Assembly: GCA_018697195.1 (NCBI GenBank)
Contig: JAGMWU010000035.1
Span: 1 to 64,000 of the forward strand
Direction of reading: 5' to 3'
DNA: 64,000 nucleotides
DNA from: Certhia americana
Lineage: Eukaryota > Chordata > Aves > Passeriformes > Certhiidae
Shown here: positions 1-11,457 of the stretch, piece after piece
Layout: each line of letters begins with the position of its first letter
Position numbering within the stretch: position 1 is the first letter of the stretch
The notes under the pieces: generated by a model
Told to the model about the DNA's origin: nothing
Seen by the model: the letters and a program-made list of their open reading frames with translations, nothing else
Database searches by the model: none
Program-made: the position numbers and the translations under genes

Positions 1-1758
1 GAAGCCTTACTTTTTCTCCTGCTTTGTAATTCTTATGACAATCACTGTGTTGTTGTGAACAGAAACATGGCATTTCCAAATCACGTATGACATCTGTGAA
101 TACTGTTTGAGCAACTCTTCAGCCTGCTTATCAACAGCCCTAGAATTAAAACGATGGTGCCTGTTGTAGGGAATGGGATGGATACTACATTTTCTGTAGG
201 AAAACACATACACTTTTTTAACTAATGAGAAACGGGTTTGAATTAAGCATTAGATTTATGATCTCTTTTAAGCATAACTGTAAGATTTGACATGAGATAG
301 TGCTGATCTGCAATTGGGCTACACATTTTTAAATGCATAGGGACTTTGAACAAAGGCTACACATTGATTGGTGCTCATGGCCACCCTTTGTCATTTCTCT
401 GCCTTTTGGAAGATACAGAATACTTTTCTTGCGCAATCATTCAATTGTGAATGCTGAAGGTTCAAAACGTGCAGCTGTGGGGAGCCATATCTTTGTGATG
501 GAGATGAGGAGTTGATTTTGTTTGGTTCATCAGAGATTTCCTTCAGAATTCCAACCATAGGGAAACTTTGTCCTGTCAAATGTTGTCATAAAAGTTGCTT
601 GAGGACAAAGCAATGTTTGTAGGAAAGTTCTGCACACAACAGGTAATGTTCTCAGAGGGAATGCAGCTAAGTGTGCCAGGAGATTAGCTAAGTGAATTTT
701 CTACTGCCTAGTTCTAAAGTATCATTTTCCTTCAGCAGACAAACAAGTGAGAACACCTAAAAAAGATGTTGAGTACCCACATTTGACTCTTGGTACTTGC
801 AGTTTAAAAGGGTGGGATATAAAATCCAGAGTATTACAAAGGAGTTGATGTGAAATGATTTTGCACAGTGGGAATTTATTGATTAGAAGTGCACAGCGTG
901 CCTATGAAAGCTTTTTAGCAGTTTAAAAATGAGGTGGTTATTATAACTACCTTGACCTTGTTCCTGAAATATTCCTAATAAACCTTAATGAGAGTCTGCT
1001 TAGCAAAGTAGAGTTGCCCGTCTTTATCGTGCCAAGTCCAGTTCTAAATGCTAGTGTGTAAATTACAGTGCAGTCTAGTGGTGTGCACACCAAGGGGCTG
1101 TTCTTTCAGAGGAAATGTGGCCATCTGTTACAGGAAGCAGCAAGCTGTGGTCCTGCATTACTTGCACAGTGTGCTATAATGTGGCATAGTTCTCTGGCTG
1201 CATATAGTCTCACCATGGAGTGGTTAAATGCATTCACATTAAATTAATTGTCTCATTACTGCACTGTTTTTCTTCAGAAGACTAAAATGTCTGTTCCAGC
1301 AGTGCAAATCCCTTGCCTGCCCATTTGCTGTTAAACTACCAAACACAAGTGCTGTGCCAGAATGAGACACTGGTTTTAAAACGTTTGCCACATTGAGTGG
1401 AAAGCCATCATTTATAATGATGTTACCAGGTTCTGCTCATTATCTCCTGTGGTCTTCATGGGATGCAGTTACTGTCACAGTAACAGCTTCTTTGCAAGTG
1501 TTCTCATTGTTTTTAGGAGTCTGTGAGGCCTTGCTGGCTTGGTGTGATGGAAGAAAGAGATAATGCTGATGTGGCCCTGTAGTCAAGAGGCACTTTAGCC
1601 TTGTTAAACATTCAGGATGTTACACAGATGGGTGCATTGTTCCAATGTTTGTATGAGCTGAATGTTTGCTAAGTATTTGTGGAATCTGGTAGATAAATTA
1701 ATTTATGCCTTAAATAAAACAGGCCATTCACAACCATGTGCTTGGTGTCCCCTTTCAG
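1..1758 (+). other. ARHGAP24: ARHGAP24 intron (3' part)
   Basis: This stretch precedes the large coding exon and ends in a pyrimidine-rich tract and CAG acceptor at 1756-1758. It is AT-rich and has no recognisable coding exon on either strand. One oddity is that the reading frame of the following exon stays open upstream into the intron to an ATG at 1662, so intron retention or a local start could in principle add about 33 codons. The known protein sequence does not contain these residues, so I treat them as intronic. I see no repeats that I can classify. Confidence 0.8.
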
Positions 1759-2830
1759 GTACAGTAGTAGTCCAGCAGCTCATGTCAGTGATGATTAGCA
1801 AACATGAAGAGCTGTTTCCCAAGGATATAGACCCTCAGATGGGACCTGAAGTGTGCAACAACAACAACGAAATCCCAAAGAAAACCACCGCAGGGCAGCT
1901 ACAGAACAAAGAGAACAACAATACCAAGGAGACAGCAGTGAGGCGCTGCTCTTGGGACACACCTGAGTCCCCCCAAAGGGGAAGCATGGACTGTGAGTCC
2001 CCGACTGCTCTGCCAGGCAGCAAGACAAACAGCCCCAGGAACAGTATCCAGAAACCGGATGTCACAAGGAGCCCGCCACTCATGGTGAAAAAAAATCCTG
2101 CTTTTAACAAAGGTAGCGGCATAGTCACCAACGGGTCCTTCAGCAGCTCTGTGGAGGGCCCGGAGAAGAGCCAGACCTTACCAAATTGCTCCCTGCAGAC
2201 CAGGAGAACGTCGTCCCTGAAGGGGCCGGTGACCAAGATGGGGACACACAGCGTGCAGAACGGAGGGGTGCGGATGGGCGTGTCCAGCACAGACGGGCAC
2301 AGCAACACCCTCGGCAACCGGAGCCCGGGCTGGGTGCCCAATGGCTACGTCACCCTGAGGGACAACAAGCAGAGGGAGCCACTGGTGGGTGAGTCAGGCC
2401 AGCACAACAGGCTTTCCACCTACGACAATGTCCACCAGCAGTTCTCTATGGTGAACTCTGATGACAAACAGAGTGTGGACAGTGCCACCTGGTCCACATC
2501 CTCATGTGAAATATCCCTCCCGGAGCACTCCAACTCCTGTCGCTCCTCCACCACCACCTGCCCTGAGCAGGACTTTTATGTGGGTAACTTTGAAGACTCT
2601 GTGCTGGATGGGCCCCCACACGAAGACCTCTCTAACCCGGGTGACTATGAGAACAAAAGTGACAGGAGGAGTGTGGGGGGCCATAGCAGCCGAGCCACCA
2701 GCAGCAGCGATAACAGTGAAACGTTCGTGCCCAACAGCACCAACAACCACAGTGCTTTGCACAGCCTGGTGTCCAGCTTGAAGCAAGAAATGGCCAAGCA
2801 GAAACTAGAATATGAGACAAGGATAAAAAG
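1759..2830 (+). CDS. ARHGAP24: ARHGAP24 (FilGAP) penultimate coding exon
   Basis: This exon encodes about 356 residues of the Rho GTPase-activating protein 24 (FilGAP), a Rac-directed GAP that binds filamin A and acts in the cell periphery on lamellipodia and cell polarity. The PH and RhoGAP domains lie in earlier exons outside the window. The exon starts by completing a Gly codon, then reads TVVVQQLMSVMISKHE, the end of the GAP region. A long Ser/Thr/Asn-rich, low-complexity linker follows, with basophilic phospho-site-like motifs (RRCSWD, RRTSSLK) and conserved blocks such as SPPLMVKKNPAFNKGSG, NGYVTLRDNK and HNRLSTYDNVHQQFSM. The last ~25 residues (SALHSLVSSLKQEMAKQ onward) begin the C-terminal coiled coil. 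The acceptor is CAG at 1756-1758 and the donor is GTAAGA at 2831. The exon leaves an AG that joins C of the next exon to make Ser. The order and wording match vertebrate ARHGAP24, not its paralogues ARHGAP22/25. No frameshift or stop is present. Confidence 0.97.
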
Positions 2831-5033
2831 GTAAGATGGTTCGGTGCTTTTCCTGATGACTGCCTCTTGCCAAGTAAATCCAAGCTTTTCCTCTCATGAT
2901 TTGCACTAGCTGCAGTCATCGCTGTGTCACTCATTAGGTGCTTACCAATGGCTTTGTCATCTTCCAGTGCTGACATTACTTCAGTGATACTGTGATCCAG
3001 AGGAGTTTTTTTCAGAGCAGTTGTTTGTGACACGCTATCCTCTTGGTGTCAAAAGTAAAGCCAGAACCTTGTGGTTGTCTGCATAAAATCTAATTAACAA
3101 AATCAGTAGGCTCTCCCATTGTTTCCATTAGTTCATGCCTATTCTCGAGAGAAAGGCAACTCAGTGTGACTTTTCAGTGAAAGCAATGTTCTGGCATATT
3201 CCCTAGTAGTTTTTGGGACTGGAGAGACTGCTGGACTCCTTTGCAATCCTCATTCCTCTTGAGAAAGTGCAGTATCTCTTAGAGATAGAGATAGATGAGT
3301 AGAATTACCTCTACTCATCATCCTGTCTTTGTTCTGCTGCTGAGCCTTTCCTTCAAAGCTCAGACCTTTTAAAAGAGGGCAAGGGGAGGGATGTGTCTGT
3401 GTCTACAGAAAGTGCAGACTGCTCATACGGAGCAGAGCAAGGTTGATGGGGTGGGTGGGTGGTTGGAATGATCAGTGAATAATCTCAAAGTCTGGGCTTA
3501 GTGTTAATTAGTGCACTCAGCAGTGCAGAACTGAATGTGCTCTCTGTGTTATAAAGGTTCTTCAATCAAGCTGTTTAGGACTTTCTGTTCTCACCTCTGT
3601 TACACAGCAGCTCTGTGCACTGGTACCTCTGGTACTGCAAGGCATAGATCACAATATGAGAGCTGCTGGCAGCAGCAGCTGCCAGTCAAAGTGCAGCACA
3701 CAGAGAGTTGCTGTCTTTCACCTGCATCACTATTTGCAGCACTATGTGTAGTAGAGCAGTTCATGCATGGTTTAATATGTGCGCTGTGTTTAGTACTGCT
3801 AGCATTTTAGGATGGTTTGGGTTGGAATGGGCCTAAAGATCATCCAGTTCCAACCCCCTGCCATGGGCAGGGACACCTCCCACTAGACAGAATTGCTCAG
3901 AGGCCAGCTCAGCCTGACTTTGAACATTGCCAGGGATGGGCCATCCACAACTTCTCTGGGCAAGCTGTACCAGCCTCAACACCATCACAGTAAAGAGCTT
4001 CTTCCAAACATCTATTCTAAACCTATTTTGTTCCAGTCTGAAGCCATTCACCATTGTCCTCCTGATGAAGGGTCCCTCTGGCTTCCCTATAGGCCCCCTT
4101 CAGATACTGGAAGGCTGCAATGAGATCTCCATACAACCTTCCCTTCACCAGGCTGAACAGCTCAAACTTTCTCAGCCTGTCTTTGCAGGGGAGGTGCTCC
4201 AGTCCTCTTTCATGGTTCTCCTCTGGACTTGCTTCAGCAGGTCCATGTCCTTCTTATGCTGGGGGCAGCAGAGCTGGATGCAGTATTCCAGGTGGGGTCT
4301 CACTAGAGCAGAGCAGAGGGGAAGAATCCCTTCCTCACCCTGCAGGCCGTGCTGCTTTGGGTGCAGCCCAGGATACAGCTGGCTTTCTGGGCTGTGGGCA
4401 CACATCACCAGCTCACTTTGAGTTTTTCATCAACCATCACCCCCAAGTTCTCCTCAGCAGGGCTGCTCTCAGTCTCTTCTCTGCCCAGCCTGTAGGTGTG
4501 CCTGCAGTTGCCATCACACAGGCATAGGAACTTGGTTTACTGGACTTTATGACACTCGTATTTACAGATACATGCAGGTCCATATTGGCAAACAGATACA
4601 GCAGGCAGGTCAGCTGAATAAAGGAGATTAGCAGTGAAACAAAGACATTCAGGGCACTGCTCTGACCATGTAGGTAACACAACTGCAACAGCAGCTGAGT
4701 GTCAACACTTCAGGAAGTAAAGGGAATAGTTTGCCTACTTCTGGAGAATTAGATGGAGCTGTTTGCTTCTGTGTCTTTTGCTATTCAAAGGCATTTTCTA
4801 AGTGAGCTACCAAAGAGACAAAGGTTGGTTTTTTTTAACAAACTGCCAAAAAGCTTGCCCTATGAGAACAGTCCATGGATGACGTCATGGTTTGTAGATA
4901 TGCCTATCAGAAATTCAGTCTAAGCTTTAGAAATGAAACGACGTTATTAATTTGGTGGTGATGGTGTGCGTTTCTGCTTGAGTGAGTGAGGAATGCTGCT
5001 CAGGAGCTGTCTGCTTTTGTTTCTTTCATGCAG
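2831..5033 (+). other. ARHGAP24: ARHGAP24 last intron
   Basis: This is the intron between the two recognised coding exons, with a GTAAGA donor at 2831 and a TTTCTTTCATGCAG-type acceptor ending at 5033. About a third of it is an antisense CR1 fragment (3811-4545). A short G-rich TGGG run lies near 3449-3465. The remainder is unannotated AT-rich sequence with no further exon visible. Confidence 0.9.
3811..4545 (-). mobile_element. CR1 LINE fragment, antisense, in ARHGAP24 intron
   Basis: This is a 5'-truncated CR1 retroposon on the minus strand, about 735 bp long. Read on the minus strand, it carries the C-terminal part of the CR1 reverse transcriptase ORF; the motif LVRPHLEYC is visible at 4280-4306. 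It ends at the typical CR1 tail (TTTAGGCCCATTCCAACCC-like) near 3811. The ORF is broken by several frameshifts and stops, so the copy is dead. It is the longest CR1 in the window. The exact 5' edge near 4545 is approximate. Confidence 0.93.
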
Positions 5034-5277
5034 CCTGGAGCAGAGAAATCTCACCCTGGAGACTGAAATGATAGCCCTGCATGAAGAGCTGGATCAAGAG
5101 CGGAAGAAGTTCACAATGGTAGAAATCAAAATGCGTAACGCCGAGCGGGCGAAGGAGGATGCAGAGAAGAGGAATGATATGCTGCAGAAGGAAATGGAGC
5201 AGTTTTTCTCTACTTTTGGAGAATTGACAGTGGAGTCTCGCAGACCAGAAAGAGGCAACACCATCTGGATCCAGTGA
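5034..5277 (+). CDS. ARHGAP24: ARHGAP24 (FilGAP) last coding exon
   Basis: This exon encodes the last 80 residues plus a split Ser: [20 protein letters not shown], then a heptad-rich E/K segment, and the diagnostic C-terminus [11 protein letters not shown] followed by TGA at 5275-5277. The segment is a coiled coil continuing from the previous exon. In FilGAP this region mediates dimerisation and lies in the filamin A-binding C-terminal part. The acceptor is CAG at 5031-5033, and the phase fits the AG left by the upstream exon. The sequence is close to the mammalian protein and intact. The start listed for this frame upstream of 5034 is intronic and is not used. Confidence 0.97.
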
Positions 5278-5416
5278 GCTCTGGAAGCACAGACTGTGGG
5301 ACTTGAGGAAGGGCTTGGGGGTATTATACTGTACCAGGTGGCTGGTCACCTGTCTGAGGCGAGTACTCAACCAAATGTTACAAACCCTAGAAGGAAAAAA
5401 TCATACATACATTAAG

Positions 5417-5494
5417 CACTCATATCTACAGTGTGTACTTACCAAGTTATGCTCTTTGAATGCTTCATGAGACTACTGTCAAGTGTTACAACTG
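5417..5494 (+). repeat. 3' UTR segment duplicated downstream (copy 1)
   Basis: This segment in the ARHGAP24 3' UTR has a diverged second copy at 6337-6419. The strongest stretch is 38 bp from TGAATGCTTCA to GTTACAACTG, with two mismatches. Similarity continues leftward with small gaps to CACT and stops abruptly on both sides. Confidence 0.8.
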
Positions 5495-5841
5495 GATATG
5501 TGTATATAAATTTAAAAACCACATTAGAGCGAGAGATGTATCTGAAGAAATATTTTAATGCAAGTCTTGTATTTAAACTGGTAAATTGAGATGTTGTTGC
5601 AATCAAGCTTTATATAAAGGCTTTTCTCCCTTGCACTTAACATAATAAGCTATTTTTGGCATTGTGTTACCATCAGCTTATTTTGTATATCAAATGTTTT
5701 TTTTTGTTTTTGTTTTGTTACCCCTTTTGCTGGGGAGTGAAGATAAACAGATATGTTAAGGTAAAAGTGTGGATGGTTAGCCCTGATTTGTGTCACTTCC
5801 AAACATAGCAGGATTGAGAAACTGAAGCATGCCACGGGCAA

Positions 5842-5847
5842 AATAAA
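5842..5847 (+). terminator. Poly(A) signal AATAAA, ARHGAP24
   Basis: This is the first canonical AATAAA downstream of the ARHGAP24 stop, 565 nt into the 3' UTR. It is preceded by other AT-rich sequence but no earlier perfect hexamer. A second hexamer at 6309-6314 could serve a longer transcript. Confidence 0.55.
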
Positions 5848-5862
5848 GCAATACTGATTTTA

Positions 5863-8800
5863 CAGAATTGATGGCCAGGGGACGAAGTTCCAGGGCACCC
5901 CTATTGTAAAATAACAAGTGAGGATATGAAGTCAGCCTAGACTGGGGACAGTGACAAAGGGGTAAACAGCTGCTTGTTTGGGGACAAACGTGGGTGGCCA
6001 AGTAAAATGTTGGGAAAAGGAGAAGTTAATCACATAACCAGGTGTTGGGTATACCCTGAAGAAGCCTTGTGCCTGAACATTGCAGTGCAGAGCAGGGATG
6101 TAAACCAGTTGTTCAGACCATATTTGCATCTGACTTACCTCTGCACTCTGGGTGAAGGTAAGTCCCTTTTGTCATTCTGGTGAGGGGTCACACAGGGAGG
6201 TTTAACTGGGCATTCTGGTAACCTCATCGGTGTGATGAGTATCAAAAAAATAACAAAAAAAAATACGTCCACAGTAGAAGCTACCGGGGCAGCTGGCAAC
6301 AAACAGTAAATAAAGAAAAAGACACGCCAACATATTCACTACTTGTATTTACAGTGTATATTAGCGAGTTATCACACTGTCTGAATGCTTCAAGAGATTA
6401 CTGTCAAGTGTTACAACTGTGAAAGTTCTGGGCTCTCGACATCACCAAGGGAGCACCTAGAGGGAGCAGCCTGGAGCATCACAGCATGCAGAGTGCCAGT
6501 GGAAAAGAAACAGTCATCCTGTAAATTAATAATTTGTTTGACATCTTTAAACACAGTAAGTATAACCTGTATTTTCTACACCATGTTAGGGATGTTTGGT
6601 TTTAACTTAGGGTTTAGGACTGCAAGCAGTATTGTTAGGGAGGGTTGTTGAGACGTCTTGGCTTCCCTCTAGTGTCTCTTATATATATTGCAATTTTTTT
6701 TTTAATTCCAGCTGAAAAAGGATGATGAAGGCGGCTTCAAAGGACCTTCTTGGTTATAGTGTGGATATGAAACAAGTATTAATTAGGAGTTGGAATTACA
6801 CTGGGAAGAAAACATGAAGTTTTAAATTTCAGAGAAATACAGAGCATTACATGTGGTGCTTGTGGATGAATTGTTTGTGTCTGGTGAGGTTCAAAGTCCT
6901 CAGTCTGGGCAGCTGTTGTATTGATTGCTGTGAACATGTCCAGCGCACCTCAATCTGTGTGTGAATCAGAAAAAAGACAGGGAGAGATCAAGGTATGAGT
7001 TGCATGTTTTACATCAGTTAGTAGCAATCACAACATGTACCCACAATGGTGAGGAAAGGAAACCAGTTACTGTGTTAATTCTGATTTTTTTAAATTGAAT
7101 GAGAGACCTTGATAACCGAAGCAGTAAGCTTCACAACATAAGCAGTATCTGACATCTATTGACATGACATCAAAGTCTCTGAGATAAGTATTTTCTTAAC
7201 TGATATTCCTTTTTTTACACTAGATATACACAGTATATGATATACACAGTGAATGCTTCTATCAAACCTTGTGTTAGACAGGATTTGTCTGTCTGTTTGA
7301 AGCTTGACTTTGCCTGAATTTGAAGCTTACCTTCATGTTTCAAAAGGTGTTTGAGTGAGTTCCTCAAAGAATATTCAAATTCCAGTTCTATGGCTCAGCA
7401 CTGACACCCAAATTTCTTGCTTTGCAGTCCAGAGCAAGACTTCACCTCACTGTCTTGCAGAAATCATCTGTACAGGGGGGGAACTTGAGCAGGCACAGCA
7501 AACTTAGACAATATCACTGACAACAGATGCCGATTCCCATCATGATCCATCCAAAGTACTCCACTCCTCCTGTGAGATTGCAGCAGCATTTAGGCTGTGG
7601 TGATAAAGTTTTTTTATATCCTTTAAATGGTCATCTTCATGCTCCTGTTATTCTAGTTCTTTATGCTCTTTCTGTCCTAGTTCTTCAAAAGCACAAAGTC
7701 CTTGATGTTTCTTACATTCAGAATCTCATTTCTCAGCTGTATGATACCTTTCCCAGGTGTCCCACAACTCCTGTGCTGCTCTGTTCCCTTTAGCATGTGC
7801 AGCCTGTGTGTGAAGTGACCTGCTGGGGAGGGCATGCTGATGGAGCCAAGTGGTCAGAGGATAAGAATCACACTCCTTCTCATTCAATGCAGTGGAAAGG
7901 GGCAAGATATATTCCCAAGATTAAGGTTAATGCAGACTGATCATGAAGGCTGTGAAAAAAACCTGTAAGGATTTCATGCAGTGCAATTGTAAATCAATGT
8001 ATCTCATAAAGGCAGTTTTTAGGATTCTTAACTGCTAAGGTGTTGAATATAACCGAGACAACTGGTTTTATCACCAGTTTGTGTAATGAAACAAGTCAAG
8101 TCATTACAGGCCAAGCTAACAGTGCTATCTGCTCCAAGAGAGCACTAAGTTTCAAATATCAGTTAAAATAAGGTTAATAAATTTGCTGTCAGCTCTTTCA
8201 GCTCACAGGTCTGTGATTTCCCCAAGTTAATAATCTGTTGTATAAGTTCACTAGCCAGCTCCAAGCTGAGAATGGCAGAACAGCTCAGCTCTTCTAGCAC
8301 ATTGTCCCTCTGCCTCATGCACAGCTCATGGGAGACAAGGCTTTTACAATTAATCAGCACAGATGGTGGGAAAAAATCTCTTGAGCTGATCACCTTCTGG
8401 TCCAATCCCAAGGTTCACATTACAGCCAAAAGCATACTTTCAGGACACATGAGCAGGCTAGAGCTGAGGGACAGAGAGCAAGAGGGTGATGCACACTTCC
8501 CACTGTTAGTCCCACCTCAGATCCGACCCCGAGCACTGGGATGGATGCTCATACCCTTACATGCCTTTGCACAGTGGACTGGAAAAGTGGCAGACACACC
8601 CATCTTGAGTGTTAGATACTCCTGTTCTGCTTTCAGAAGCTTTTGTCTCCCCTTCTGTTTGTGAGATTCCAGCTACACATTTGGAGTGTGCTCTGGTGCA
8701 GCAGAACACATAAAGTTACTACACAACTTTGCCACATGTTGTTATTTTGGCATTTGAAACTCAGCAACTCGGCATCAGTTATCCATAAACAAAATGCCAT

Positions 8801-9449
8801 GTTAAATGATATGCAAGACTGGTGTGTTAGGTTTTCATAAGGACAGAGAGGAAAGGAGTTTGCCAATATTACTGCTCTTAAGATCTGTAAGCAGTACTTG
8901 ATCTAGTAATTAAAATGCTGGTCCAGAAATTCTTGAGAAAGGTACAATTTAAAAAAAAAATTCATACTTAGCAAATATTTCTTGTGTAGCATCCCTAGTG
9001 AGATGGAACAGAGGCAGGGTAAGAAGAGAATGAATAAGCAGGTACAGTGATTCACACATTTTGACAGCCTAGTCAAAACAGCGAGTGGCTTCCAGCTGCT
9101 CTACATTTGAACACTTCCTGGATGAGTGAAACTCCTAATTAATTTCCTTTCTTACTCTAAATTCCCTCTAGGGTCTGCCCATTGAAGAGGAAAGTGTCGG
9201 CAGACTCTGTGTCCCTGGCAAATCTGCAAGGATGTTGAGGAGATGGAAAGGGGAGATGGGCAAATAGCAATTAACATGTACTTGTGATGTGGGCATGAGA
9301 AAAATAGAGGAAGCAGATGGGGGAGATGAGGAAAACGAGGAAGTTAATATACCTGAAATTGCCATGTGTAGGTGGTGGTAATTTGCCATCAGTTAAGAGC
9401 ATTCTTTCAGAAAGCTTGTATCTACAAATAGATTACTGGAATTAATGTT
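5863..9449. other. Intergenic, no gene recognised
   Basis: Apart from the 6337-6419 duplicate this is AT-rich sequence without a recognisable gene or classified repeat. A 12-bp direct repeat (GATATACACAGT) occurs twice near 7220-7250. The open frames here are short and resemble nothing I know. Confidence 0.6.
6337..6419 (+). repeat. 3' UTR segment duplicated (copy 2)
   Basis: This is the second copy of the 5417-5494 segment, in the same orientation and about 0.92 kb downstream. It lies just after an AATAAA at 6309-6314. If transcription reads through to here, both copies could sit in a long 3' UTR. Confidence 0.8.
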
Positions 9450-9479
9450 GTGTTATTCTTTCAGAGTTTTTTTTGGCTC

Positions 9480-9840
9480 TCAATTGCTTTGTGGGCTGAT
9501 GCCAGGAGCTGGCTCAGCTGTTTCACGACTACCTGCCTTGCTTTTGTCGGTCCATGTGGCAGCAGGGCGAGTTCCTGTGGGGAAGCACCCAGCCAGGCCA
9601 TTGCTGTGGGAGTGAGGGGCAGGAGGGAGCCCAGAGGGTCGGGCAGTTCCCGTAGTTTGCCAACATTGCCTCTGGAAACAGCTAATGACCCTGGAGTGTC
9701 ATCCAGCCTCTCTGGAGCAGTGCTGCTCAGCAAATGGAATTCCGTGTGGCAGATGCCCTGCTGATGCAAATTGCCATAGCTCTGCAGAGGTTTAGGAAGC
9801 GGTGGGAGACGCAGTGAGCTTTCCCTGCCAGGCTTTTAGA
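9480..9840. other. GC-rich islet, open on both strands, unidentified
   Basis: This roughly 360-bp patch has clearly higher GC and several CpGs compared with the AT-rich flanks. It is open on the plus strand (9450-9764) and on the minus strand (9461-9769). Neither peptide resembles a protein I recognise. High GC alone lowers stop-codon frequency, so double openness is weak evidence for coding. It could be an old retroposon piece, a conserved element or part of a noncoding transcript. Confidence 0.35.
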
Positions 9841-9849
9841 AGCTGTCAT

Positions 9850-9990
9850 AATGTGTGTAATTACAATTAGCGCTGGTGATCTAGTTTTATTGGAAAAAGG
9901 CTTGTCAGCAATAAAACAGGTTTCTTAATACGCCTGTAATAATGGAGAGTGCAAAAAAATTTTTGAGGCCAGAAATATGATGCAAATGTA
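9850..9990. promoter_or_regulatory. Candidate enhancer: homeodomain and octamer motif cluster
   Basis: Within 140 bp there are TAATTA (9858-9863), CAATTAG (9864-9870), a TTATTGG (CCAAT-type inverted), CAATAAAAC, TAATAATGG, and a perfect octamer ATGCAAAT (9980-9987). Such packing of homeodomain and POU-type sites is typical of conserved developmental enhancers. Conservation cannot be judged from one sequence. Confidence 0.3.
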
Positions 9991-11429
9991 TTCCTTGCTT
10001 TTTCCCAGAGGGATCCAGGATAATGAGCTTTATATGCAAGACAGTTCCACTTCTGAATCTTCTAAATGCAAGAACAGAAACCCCTTTCTACCTCTGTGTA
10101 TTACTCTCTTTGTGTGAAAGAGGTTTAAAGTGATTAATGTTCAGCAGGACTTTGTGATTAAAATACTATTATGAGCATGGCTGTAATTTTTTAAGTGTGT
10201 GGTATTTAGGAGATGACTTGGCTTGGGACCAAAAAATAGGTCTTTTTTAGCACCAGTGTTTTCTCTGTTGTTCATGTGACAAAGGTGCAATCTTGATTTT
10301 TTTACCTTACAAGTTAAACGTTTGCTGAAGTGTAGTCTGCAGTTCAGTAAAAATAGGAGCGATGGTTGCATGTAGCACTACTTGCAAATCAGTTTCCTAA
10401 ACTGTAACAAAAAATGTCCAGATCTTCAGCATTGCTGAGCTCTGCCATAACTGATATTTTTAATTGCACATTCTATGTGTCAGGATGAATGACAGATCAT
10501 TGGATTTTGGCAGAGCAAGATGACGAGTGTAGTGCTGGTCCCACTTTTAACCTAGACTGAGCACTCTGGTGAGGTTTTGCTTAATTTCCTCTTGCAGAGG
10601 CATGTCTTGTGTTACAGTGAGACCTTACTCAGGGGAAAAATGGTGTGGAAAAAATCACAAATTCACACCTCCCTCATTCCATAGGAGTTCCCATGAGTAG
10701 ACATGCCTTAATACTAATAGTGCATGTGGCTAATGGATATATTTGTATAGTTTAATGGTATTAATAGCGAGTGTATCACAATTGACTTAATTTATATTTT
10801 TCTGTCTGACTGGAGGGACCTACATCAAAGGAGACTGAAATGGAAAGTAGGCAGAGTATGAACCATGGCAGAAATGAAGCATCTCTGGAGGCAATTCCAA
10901 AGGCCATTACGAGAACAGTTCATGAACTATTAATGTATATTTGTGCTGCCAGCTAGGCCTGTTTTTCCCAAGGCCCAAAAGCACACTAAGCTATTAAAAA
11001 CCTTGTCTAACAAGGTTTGAGGTGGAGACCTGCTGGTATCTACTCAGGAGGATATGCTGAGTAAAGGTGGACAGGTTTGGATGCGCTGGAGCCAGCAGGG
11101 GCTGGGTAGGTTTGCAGTAGTTTGCAGGACCAGGCACACATCCCAGTTGAGGTTCTTAGTCCCCAATCCAGCCAATATGCCCAAGTGACATATATTTTAG
11201 GAGTAGCTGTCCAGAAGAACTTTCTTCTTCTTTCTGGCTTCTGTGTTCTTCTGTATTGATTACATGCACGTTAGAGTTGTGTGGTGCTGTGGATTAATGG
11301 TGTGACAGGTTTGTGTTCCCTGACAGTTTCTGGGCAATTTTTAAGAAAATGTAAACAAATTGCTTGTATTCTACTTCTCTACTATTCAAGTTCTACTGTC
11401 AAGGCAAAGAGGAAGAAAGAAGGGGGAAA

Positions 11430-11457
11430 CACCACCACCACCCCACCACCCCCCCAG
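11430..11457. repeat. CCA/poly-C simple repeat
   Basis: This is a short low-complexity tract of CCA triplets running into a C7 stretch, immediately after an A/G-rich run at 11400-11427. The purine-to-pyrimidine switch makes a small strand-asymmetric block. Confidence 0.85.

Larger units (their letters stand above)
5278..5862 (+). other. ARHGAP24: ARHGAP24 3' UTR
   Basis: The AT-rich sequence after the stop codon continues to the first canonical AATAAA at 5842-5847, which puts a likely cleavage site about 15-20 nt further on. It contains the segment 5417-5494 that reappears diverged at 6337-6419. The true end is inferred; a longer UTR using AATAAA at 6309-6314 is possible. Confidence 0.65.

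Noticed and set aside
1835..2341. Minus-strand open frame of 168 codons
   Set aside because: It is the shadow of the ARHGAP24 coding exon.
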